Shown: piece after piece, positions 1-7,000 of the stretch
How positions within the stretch are numbered: the stretch's first letter is position 1
How the letters are laid out: each line of letters starts with the position of its first letter
Program-made: the position numbers and the translations under genes
Assembly (NCBI GenBank): GCA_045636945.1
Contig: JAZTYO010000007.1
Coordinates: 1 to 8,425, forward strand
From: UMGS172 sp045636945
Lineage (GTDB): Bacteria > Bacillota > Clostridia > Oscillospirales > Acutalibacteraceae
Length of the DNA: 8,425 nucleotides
Direction of reading: 5' to 3'
The notes under the pieces: model-generated
What the model saw: only the letters and a program-made list of their open reading frames with translations
Told to the model about the DNA's origin: nothing
The model's database searches: none

Positions 1-24
1 TATCAACGCAACAATTCTTTGCAT
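1..24 (-). CDS. Start of an unidentified gene (first 8 codons only)
   Basis: Only the first eight codons (MQRIVALI) are inside the window; the gene continues past its left edge. The start is well supported: AGGAGGA lies at 31-37, six bases before the ATG, and a near-consensus promoter lies at 56-84. The short basic start followed by hydrophobic residues would suit the beginning of a signal peptide or lipoprotein leader, but eight residues are too few to tell. No function can be assigned. It has its own promoter, so it is probably not part of the alaS transcription unit upstream. Confidence 0.75.
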
Positions 25-55
25 ATTGTTTCCTCCTGTTGTTAACTATGGATTT

Positions 56-84
56 ATTATATCAAACAGATTGATGCATTTCAA
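56..84 (-). promoter_or_regulatory. Sigma-A-type promoter for the truncated gene at the left edge
   Basis: On the minus strand a TTGAAA -35 box (79-84) is followed by a 17-base spacer and a perfect TATAAT -10 box (56-61). Transcription would start near position 49, giving a leader of about 25 nt that contains the AGGAGGA ribosome binding site at 31-37. The match to the housekeeping promoter consensus is 11 of 12 bases with ideal spacing. Confidence 0.8.
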
Positions 85-149
85 CATAAATGTCTTTAAA
101 TTTAATCATTTACTACATATTGTGCATAAATTTTTATATCCGGTGCCAC

Positions 150-253
150 GTAAAAATACAAATGCCTCCCAAAAAGATTGGGAGGCATTTATTTTTAACT
201 CAATGTATTAGTGCACTTGCCGTCGTTATACTGATAAAGATTTACCCAATCAA
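150..253 (-). ncRNA. Possible short RNA between two terminators
   Basis: On the minus strand TTGATT (248-253), a 17-base spacer and TATAAC (225-230) form a plausible promoter. Transcription from about 218 would end at the 160-190 hairpin and its U-rich tail, giving an RNA of roughly 65 nt with no ribosome binding site and no protein-like frame. This is an inference from arrangement only; the -35 box matches consensus at four of six bases, and the region may simply carry a second terminator. Confidence 0.25.
160..190. terminator. Bidirectional hairpin terminator
   Basis: A perfect 11-bp inverted repeat (160-170 with 180-190, core GCCTCCC/GGGAGGC) has a nine-base loop. It is flanked by T-rich sequence on both strands: ATTTTT to the right, and TGTATTTTTA when read on the minus strand. 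It could stop transcription either way. Because the phosphoribosyltransferase gene already has its own terminator at 308-344, this one is either a backup or the end of a separate short transcript. One arm carries CCTCCC, complementary to a Shine-Dalgarno sequence, but it is locked in the stem. Confidence 0.75.
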
Positions 254-307
254 TGATGAACTTATAGGTGTTTATTTTATTATCTCAAAAAATTTATTGT
301 TGCAACA

Positions 308-344
308 AAAAACCTTGGCTCTTATTAAAAGAGTCAAGGTTTTT
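308..344 (-). terminator. Terminator of the alaS-HIT-phosphoribosyltransferase run
   Basis: A 16-bp inverted repeat (308-323 with 329-344, one mismatch at 318/334) with a five-base loop begins seven bases after the phosphoribosyltransferase stop codon. On the minus strand its 3' arm ends in a run of six T (312-307), the normal layout of an intrinsic terminator. The A/T pairs at the base of the stem mean it may also work on the other strand. Confidence 0.8.
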
Positions 345-350
345 AAAGAA

Positions 351-890
351 TTATTTAAAGAACAACGGTAGAGGCTCCAAGAACACAATATCATCACGTT
401 TTGCGGCATCGCCCTCAGCAAGGATTGCACAACAGTCGGAAATGTTGCCACCTGCGACACCAATCAAGCGCTTCATAGCCTCAAGCGACTCACCCGTGCT
501 GATAACGTCGTCTACGATAAGCACTTTTTTGCCCTTCATCAACTCAACGTCATCGTTGCCGAGGTAGAGATGCTGTTCGTGCTGGGTGGTAATAGAGGTT
601 ACGGCAACCGAAATGGGGTCACGCATATAAACCTTCAAGCCTTTACGTGCTACAACGTAGGGCTTGCCCGACTGACGCGAAAGCTCGTAAGCCAACGGAA
701 TACTCTTGGCCTCGGGAGTAACAATAACGTCAAAATCATTAACCTTCTTGAGCAATTCGGCACAAGCGGCAACGGTCAGTTCAACGTCACCGAAAATGAT
801 AAAACCTGCAATGTCAAGATGCTCGTTTACTGCGCAAAGAGGAAGTTTGCGGGTAAGACCTGCTATTTTCATTTCATAATACTTATCCAT
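351..890 (-). CDS. Type I phosphoribosyltransferase (adenine/xanthine PRT-like)
   Basis: This 179-residue protein carries the hallmark PRPP-binding loop VLIVDDVISTGES (residues 123-135: hydrophobic strand, two acidic residues, then TG). Ahead of it lie a VTPEAKSIPLA segment (57-67), resembling the 'G(x)EA/SRG' loop of adenine and xanthine phosphoribosyltransferases, and a VARKG motif (80-84) matching their conserved RK. Family members transfer ribose-5-phosphate from PRPP to a purine base in the cytoplasm for salvage; related proteins act as purine-sensing regulators, and there is no DNA-binding domain here. The start at 890 was chosen because GGAG sits nine bases upstream; in-frame ATG at 899 and TTG at 905 overlap or abut that GGAG. 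It is the last gene of the run, 41 bases after the HIT gene. True adenine phosphoribosyltransferase activity is uncertain: the loop and N-terminal region look divergent, so I give no symbol. Confidence 0.85.
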   Translation of the reverse strand: MDKYYEMKIAGLTRKLPLCAVNEHLDIAGFIIFGDVELTVAACAELLKKVNDFDVIVTPEAKSIPLAYELSRQSGKPYVVARKGLKVYMRDPISVAVTSITTQHEQHLYLGNDDVELMKGKKVLIVDDVISTGESLEAMKRLIGVAGGNISDCCAILAEGDAAKRDDIVFLEPLPLFFK

Positions 891-931
891 TTTTGTCATC
901 TCCAAAAATTGATTTTTTAACAGTATCTAAA

Positions 932-1270
932 TCAGCCCGGAGGCCAAGCCAAAGCACGTCTGCCTAACATATGGAAGTGAAGGTGACCCACAGTCTGCCC
1001 ACCGTCCTCGCCGCAGTTGTTGACAATGCGATAGCCATTTTCAAGGCCCTGCTCTTTTGCAATAACAGCAATAGCCTCGAATATTTTTGCAATGATACCA
1101 CTGTTTTCTGCAGTGATTTCGTCAGCACATTTAATGTGTGTTTTGGAAATTATAACCGCGTGAAACGGTGCCTGAGGTGCGATATCGAGAAATGCATAAA
1201 CATCGTCATTCTCGAAAACCTTAGTTGAAGGTATCTCACCTACGGCAATTTTACAGAAAAGACAATCCAT
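932..1270 (-). CDS. HIT-family (HINT-like) nucleotide hydrolase/transferase
   Basis: The 112-residue protein has the complete histidine triad HLHFHML (H96, H98, H100), with H98 the expected nucleophile. It ends in the WPPG typical of the HINT branch. C3 and C6 (CLFC), with H45 and H96, match the zinc site seen in many bacterial members. Family proteins form dimers and hydrolyse purine nucleoside phosphoramidates, including aminoacyl-AMP-type adducts, in the cytoplasm. The length is normal and no key residue is missing. The ATG at 1270 has GGGAG eight bases upstream. It lies 15 bases after the alaS stop codon, so the two genes are surely co-transcribed; placing a HINT protein right after an aminoacyl-tRNA synthetase makes aminoacyl-adenylate clean-up an attractive role, which is inference. 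Confidence 0.93.
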   Translation of the reverse strand: MDCLFCKIAVGEIPSTKVFENDDVYAFLDIAPQAPFHAVIISKTHIKCADEITAENSGIIAKIFEAIAVIAKEQGLENGYRIVNNCGEDGGQTVGHLHFHMLGRRALAWPPG

Positions 1271-1285
1271 AAAAGTATCTCCCGA

Positions 1286-3898
1286 TTATTTAATCATACC
1301 CTTGACGGTTTCGGTTGCTGAAGCCAAAGCCTCTTGAACCTTGGAAACAGCCTTTGCACCTGCCATAGCGAAATCAGGCTTTCCGCCACCCTTACCGCCT
1401 GCGACGGTTGCAACTGCCAAAACCAATTTACCGGACATAATGCCCTTAGCCTGAGCTTCCTTGCCTGCGGTTGCGGCAAAGGTTACGCTTTCACCGTTAA
1501 CGTCGGCAAATACTGCAACGGCACAAGGCACTTTATCACGAATCTTATCGGCCATACTGCGCAAGGTGTCACTGCCCACACCGTCGAAACGCTCGGTGAT
1601 AAGCTTAATGCCATCAACATCGACTGCGTTGGCAATAAGCTCGTCAACACGGAAGCCTGCTAGCTTGGAGTTGAGTTTTTCAATCTCCTTAGCGCCTGCC
1701 TTAAGCTCGGCTGTGAGCTGCTCGCACTTTGCAGTCAACTCTGCAGGGTTGTTAAGCTTCAATGCGGTGGCGGCCGAGTTGATGTCCTCGTTCATTTTGG
1801 TCATCAATTCATATACTCCACGTCCGGTAACTGCCTCAATTCGACGGACACCGGATGCAACCGACGACTCGGAAACTATCTTAAAGAGACCCAATTTTGC
1901 GGTATTGGAAATATGAGTACCACCACAAAGCTCAACCGAGAATCCGGGAACGTTGACAACACGGACAACGTCGCCGTACTTTTCACCGAACAGAGCCATT
2001 GCACCCAAAGCCTTAGCCTCATCAATCGGCATTTCCTTGTTTTCAACGTCGATAGCCTCGAAAATTGCCTCGTTGACAAGTGCCTCAACAGCCTTGATTT
2101 CCTCAGAAGTAAGTGCGGAAAAATGAGTAAAGTCGAAACGCACGGCTGTATCATTTACCAACTGACCTGCCTGCTCAACGTGGGTTCCAAGAACCTTTCT
2201 TAAAGCTGCCTGCAACAAGTGAGCTGCAGTGTGGTTGCGGCGGATTGCAGTTCTACGCTCAACGTCGACAGTTACGTTGACCTTGTCGCCAACCGACAAC
2301 TTGCTGACGACAACTGTATAGTGCATAAAGATTCCGCTTGCGTTCTTCTTAACGTCCTCAACAACCGATGCACCGACAACACCCATATCGCCGACCTGAC
2401 CGCCACTTTCAGCGTACAGAACGGTCTTATCAAGCACTACAATAGCCTTGGTATCTTCGGCAGAATCAACCATTTCACCGTCAACAACAATAGCCTTAAC
2501 GGTTGCCTCACAAACGTCATCGGTATATCCAAGGAACACGGTAGCGTTGATTCCGTCAAACGAAATCTCGCCGCTCTTCCAGGACTCACCGTCGGCTGCC
2601 TTACGAGCACCACGGGCACGATCCTTCTGTTCCTTCATCAAACGCTGGAATTCTTCCTCATCAACGGTCCAACCCTTTTCCTCAAGGATATCCTTGGTAA
2701 GGTCAATCGGGAAACCGTAGGTATCGTTCAATTTGAATGCATCGGCGCCAGAAAGAACCTTGCCGTCACCCGAAGCGGTAATATCCTCGAGCATTTTAAG
2801 ACCAAGGTCGATAGTCTTGCCGAAGTTTTCTTCTTCAACCGAAATAATCTTCTTGATATAATCTGCCTTTTCAAGAACCTCGGGGTATGCACCCCTGTTC
2901 TCACCGATAACCTTATCACAAATATCACAAAGGAACATTCTGTCGATTCCAAGCAACTTTCCGTGACGTGCAGCACGGCGGAGTAAACGGCGGAGAACGT
3001 ATCCTCTGCCCTCATTGGAAGGCATAACACCGTCACAAATCATAAAGGTTGCACCGCGAATGTGGTCGGTAACAACACGGATAGAAACGTCCTTTTTGGC
3101 ATCCTTGCCATACTCAACGCCTGCGATATGGCAAACCTCATTAAGAATATTACGAACGGTATCAACCTCGAAAAGGTTGTCCACACCCTGCAAAACACAA
3201 GCAAGACGTTCAAGACCCATACCGGTATCAATATTCTTCTGCTTCAATTCGGTGTAATTGCCGTTACCGTCGTTATTGAACTGCGAGAAAACGTTATTCC
3301 AAATTTCCATATAACGGTCGCAGTCACAACCAGGCTTACAGTCAGGGCTTCCGCAACCGTACTTAATACCACGGTCAAAGTAAATCTCAGAACAAGGACC
3401 GCAAGGGCCAGAACCGTGCTCCCAGAAATTGTCCTCTTTTCCAAGACGGACAATGCGGTTGGGATCTACGCCGATTTTCTTAATCCAAATATCATAGGCC
3501 TCGTCATCTTTCTCGTAAATACTCGGCCAAAGAAGGTTTTCGGGAATCTCCAAAGTCTTAGTCAAGAATTCCCAAGCCCATTCAATAGCCTCTTCTTTAA
3601 AATAATCACCAAACGAGAAGTTACCGAGCATCTCGAAATAGGTACCGTGACGAGCAGTGTGACCAACACGTTCAAGGTCGGGAGTACGGATACACTTCTG
3701 GCAGGTTGTAACACGGTTTCTCGGAGGAGTAACCTCACCCGTAAAAAACTTTTTCATAGGAGCCATACCCGAGTTGATCAAAAGCAACGACTTATCATTG
3801 TCAGGTACCAAAGAGAAACTGCCTAGACGCAGATGGCCCTTACTCTCAAAGAACGAGAGGTACTTCTCTCTTAATTCGTTTAACGACATCCATTTCAT
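1286..3898 (-). CDS. alaS: Alanyl-tRNA synthetase
   Basis: This is a full-length, 870-residue alanyl-tRNA synthetase (the bacterial norm is about 875), which charges tRNA-Ala in the cytoplasm. The class II catalytic core is complete: an N-terminal segment with NSGMAPMKKFF (42-52), motif 2 around RHGTYFEMLGNFSFGDYF (83-100), and motif 3 at GMGLERL (226-232). A cysteine-rich insert at 182-193 (CGSPDCKPGCDC) is typical of Clostridia versions. The editing domain keeps its zinc ligands: HTAAH (H556, H560) and CGGTH (C658, H662). The C-terminal DHHA1/C-Ala domain contains GGKGGGKPDFAMAG (834-847). The start at 3898 has GGAG eight bases upstream; a longer frame to 3979 would run through the promoter and was rejected. 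It is the first gene of a run with the HIT and phosphoribosyltransferase genes and is driven by the promoter at 3951-3979. I see no T-box leader. Confidence 0.98.
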   Translation of the reverse strand: MKWMSLNELREKYLSFFESKGHLRLGSFSLVPDNDKSLLLINSGMAPMKKFFTGEVTPPRNRVTTCQKCIRTPDLERVGHTARHGTYFEMLGNFSFGDYFKEEAIEWAWEFLTKTLEIPENLLWPSIYEKDDEAYDIWIKKIGVDPNRIVRLGKEDNFWEHGSGPCGPCSEIYFDRGIKYGCGSPDCKPGCDCDRYMEIWNNVFSQFNNDGNGNYTELKQKNIDTGMGLERLACVLQGVDNLFEVDTVRNILNEVCHIAGVEYGKDAKKDVSIRVVTDHIRGATFMICDGVMPSNEGRGYVLRRLLRRAARHGKLLGIDRMFLCDICDKVIGENRGAYPEVLEKADYIKKIISVEEENFGKTIDLGLKMLEDITASGDGKVLSGADAFKLNDTYGFPIDLTKDILEEKGWTVDEEEFQRLMKEQKDRARGARKAADGESWKSGEISFDGINATVFLGYTDDVCEATVKAIVVDGEMVDSAEDTKAIVVLDKTVLYAESGGQVGDMGVVGASVVEDVKKNASGIFMHYTVVVSKLSVGDKVNVTVDVERRTAIRRNHTAAHLLQAALRKVLGTHVEQAGQLVNDTAVRFDFTHFSALTSEEIKAVEALVNEAIFEAIDVENKEMPIDEAKALGAMALFGEKYGDVVRVVNVPGFSVELCGGTHISNTAKLGLFKIVSESSVASGVRRIEAVTGRGVYELMTKMNEDINSAATALKLNNPAELTAKCEQLTAELKAGAKEIEKLNSKLAGFRVDELIANAVDVDGIKLITERFDGVGSDTLRSMADKIRDKVPCAVAVFADVNGESVTFAATAGKEAQAKGIMSGKLVLAVATVAGGKGGGKPDFAMAGAKAVSKVQEALASATETVKGMIK

Positions 3899-3914
3899 TG
3901 TAAAATCTCCAATC

Positions 3915-3931
3915 TGTCGCCGTTTGCGACA
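3915..3931 (-). promoter_or_regulatory. Small hairpin in the alaS leader
   Basis: A 6-bp perfect inverted repeat (TGTCGC at 3915-3920, GCGACA at 3926-3931, five-base loop) lies between the alaS transcription start and its GGAG ribosome binding site. It could be an operator or an RNA hairpin that affects translation start. It stands out as GC-rich in an AT-rich leader, but its function is unknown. Confidence 0.4.
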
Positions 3932-3950
3932 AACAAATTTCCAATATATT

Positions 3951-3979
3951 ATTATAACTACGAATGTGAGATTTGTCAA
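3951..3979 (-). promoter_or_regulatory. Consensus sigma-A promoter of alaS
   Basis: The minus strand reads TTGACA (3974-3979), exactly 17 bases, then TATAAT (3951-3956): both boxes match the housekeeping consensus perfectly. Transcription should start near 3944, giving a leader of about 46 nt, far too short for a T-box riboswitch. The -35 box lies only about 20 bases beyond the terminator stem of the upstream surface-protein gene. Confidence 0.9.
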
Positions 3980-3998
3980 TCAAAAAGGCATAAAAAGA

Positions 3999-4026
3999 AC
4001 CGCCGTTCTGAAAACAGAACGGCGGT
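3999..4026 (-). terminator. Terminator of the surface-protein gene
   Basis: A perfect 12-bp GC-rich stem (3999-4010 with 4015-4026) has a four-base AAAA/TTTT loop. On the minus strand it is followed by TCTTTTTATG and a second T run. It begins 18 bases after the stop codon of the surface-protein gene and separates it from the alaS transcription unit. Confidence 0.92.
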
Positions 4027-4043
4027 ATGTAATTAAAATTTAA

Positions 4044-7000
4044 TTACTTGGAGAAAACCTTCTTGCCGGTTACGAGGAGAGCACCAGCTGCAAGAATGAT
4101 CATAGCGATCATAACTACGGGGCTGACAGAGCTATCGCCTGTAGCTGCGCCGGAGTATCCCTTCAAGGTAACAGTAATGTCGTCGAAGTACATATCATTA
4201 CCTGCTGTAGTCGAGATAGCAATAAACTCGGACTTAGCAGTGAAGGTGTAGGTTACGAGATTCCACTCACCTTCCTTAAGTTCAGCAACATTCTTGATAA
4301 CACCAGCGACGGAGCCCTGATTGATACCGGTCTGAGAAGCCATTTCCATGAGAGAAATAGTTCCTGCTGCATCACCAATAGCGGTGGGCTTGACATAGAA
4401 ACTGAGAGTGTAGGTCTCACCTATGGTAAGTGCAAGATCCTTAGATCTCATAGCGGTGAAGCTCTTAACACCTGCAGTTGCACCGTTACGGAAGAGAGAG
4501 GTAGTACCGCTCTTAACGTTGGATGCATCAAAACCTGCGGTAGTGTTGGAGTAGAAGGTGTAAGCACCGTGTACACCAAGCTGCTTTACAGCGTTGGGGA
4601 ATTCCTCGAAGTTCTCAGTGAACTTACCAAGCTGCCATTTAGCATAGAGATTTACCTGTTCCTCACCAAATGTAGTAGCAGTGAAAGGTGTGGTAAGAGA
4701 ATAATCGGTGTACCAACCAACGAACTTATATCCAGCCTTCTTGGGAGTGGGAAGCTTGAGAGCATCGCCGGGATCACCGGAGATAGGTGAAAGTTCCTCA
4801 CCACCGTTGGTGCTGAATACAACAGCAGAACCGTAGATGTTCATATTGTTGATAGCGGAAGTAACAACAACATCATCGATGTATACCTTACAATTGCCGG
4901 AAGGACCAACGGAAATATAGCTATTTTTTGTAGTGGATTCAGGATTGTATGTTGCAGTAAAGGTGAAGGAACCTTCGAGCCATTTGTCTTCAGCATTACC
5001 ATAGTTCATACGGCCGGTCTGAGACTGTCTGTTAGTCCAAGCACTACCGGAAGCCGAAAGGACAGCACCGAATGAACCGGAACCCTTTGCCTCAAGGACC
5101 TTATACTTAAAGGTTACAGTGTAGTCAACACCTTCAACAGTTGAGAAGTAGTTAGTACCGTCGTAAAGCATAATACCCGCTATATCAGTGGTATTGGACT
5201 GGTTAGAACCAATAGAGAAATCGTAGAATACTACTTTGTTACCATCATCAAGAGTCTTGATGGTGATACGGTCGGTAGCATAAACGCCGGGAGTCTTGCC
5301 ATTAGCGTGCACAGGCATCTTTTCAAAGTCGAACTTAGTACCAGCGTTGGACCACTTTGCATAAACAGTAGCACTCTCTGAAGGAGCTACATTGGGGTCA
5401 ACTGCCTGTGTGAAAGATCTGTCGTAGAACCATCCCTCAAACTTTGCAGCACCTGCTACAGGAGTCTCGGTGGGGAATCCGACAATAGGCTGACCGGGAT
5501 ATGCGACAAGAACAGGAGCGGTTGCATCATATTCAGGAACGTTGGTTCTAAAGTTGATTTCTACAACGCCCTCATCAAGTTCCCAAACAGCATATGCTTC
5601 AGTGATACCGTAAGGCATCAAGCTTTCAGCAGTGAGGTCATAAGTATTGATAACGTCACCTGCACCTGCTACGTCATACTTCCAACCCTTAAATACATAG
5701 CCAAACTTGGTGGGCTCGGGAAGTACGCCAACAGGAGTTTCACCTGCACCAACAATAGGAGTGCAATCTGAACCACCATTGGATTCAAATACGAGCAAAC
5801 CATCATCGCCGGTGTTGGAGTGGGTCTTAATAACAATATTATCAAAAAGAACAGAGGTAGCGGCTACAAGGCCTGTGTCAAGATTGATCTCAGGAACGTT
5901 AGTAGTATTGTAAACGTAGAGACCTAAACTGGTGCATTGCACATCATCGTAACTGACATAGAAAGTATAGCAAACGTGAGTCCACTCTGTATCTGCACGG
6001 TCCTTGAAGGAATCAAACTCAACGAGCTTTTCGAATGCAAGACCGGTAGATTCGGTAGTGGGCTTAGCATAAACCAAACCAATCTTGGAATCAGTCTCAC
6101 TGTGTTCAACCATATAATCGAACTCGATGGTGTAGATACCGCCGTTTACAGCAGTGAAGTGGTTAGTACCATCATCAACAGTAAAGTAGATGTATGAGTT
6201 ACGCTTCTGGAAGTGCTTTACACGGAAGTACTTGTTACCGTCGTCTGCTTCTACAATCTCACCACGATTAACGTAGCCGTTACCGGAAGAAGTGGTGTAG
6301 TTGTTAGCATCAGCAACACTCCACTTAAAGTCGTCTTCGAAATCCATCTCGATATCCTCGGCAGTAGTCTTAGGTGCCTTAGGACCGATGGAGAAATCGT
6401 CAATAACAAAAGTGGTATCAGCACTGCTGTTCATAACGGTCAAATAAAGGTTATTATGATCGTTAATGTTGATAGTAGAATCAACACCGAGAACGAACTC
6501 AAGAGTTACAGGAGTCCATTCAGAAGCAGCCTCAAGATACTCTTCCCAGTTAAGAGCAGACTTGTTATCGTCAGAACCGATACCTGCCTTACCAGAGGTG
6601 TAGAAAGCAAAGTTAACCTTGTTGTCAGACTTATACTTGAAAGAAATCGAGTAAACCTGACCCTTGGTGATGGTATAGCCTGCATTACCACCTAATGCAC
6701 CGGAGATAGCGAAACCACGACGAGCGCCTGCAGTTGCGTTAATCTGAACAGCGTGGTTGTCACCATCTGCTACAAACTCTGCCCAACCGTTGCTTTCGAA
6801 ATTATTATTAGGGTCATAAATCTGATCCATACCGGTCTCGAAATTGTAGCCGAGTTTGGTATGCTTTGCATAAAGCTTAGTAACGGTTGCAGGAACAGTA
6901 GAATACCTTGTGGTCAAGCTTGCATCATACCAGCCCTTGAAGGAAGAACCTTTAACCTGAGGCAAGGAAGCACCGGGAGCAAGCTCATACTCTGTAACTT

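Larger units (their letters stand above)
25..350. other. Intergenic region between the phosphoribosyltransferase gene and the left-edge gene
   Basis: These 326 bases hold no convincing protein gene: short open frames exist on both strands, but none has a ribosome binding site and a protein-like sequence. From right to left the region contains the terminator of the phosphoribosyltransferase gene (308-344), a possible weak promoter (225-253), a second hairpin terminator (160-190) and the promoter and Shine-Dalgarno sequence of the truncated gene. The rest is AT-rich and featureless to me. Confidence 0.6.

Noticed and set aside
2219..3826. Long open frames on the plus strand opposite alaS (about 250 codons each)
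   Set aside because: They lie entirely antisense to a full-length, motif-complete alaS, have no ribosome binding sites and give no protein-like sequence; they are by-products of the codon use of alaS.
3899..3979. Longer N-terminus for alaS starting at 3979
   Set aside because: The extra 27 codons run through the consensus promoter and the leader hairpin and do not resemble alanyl-tRNA synthetase; the ATG at 3898 has a well-placed GGAG.
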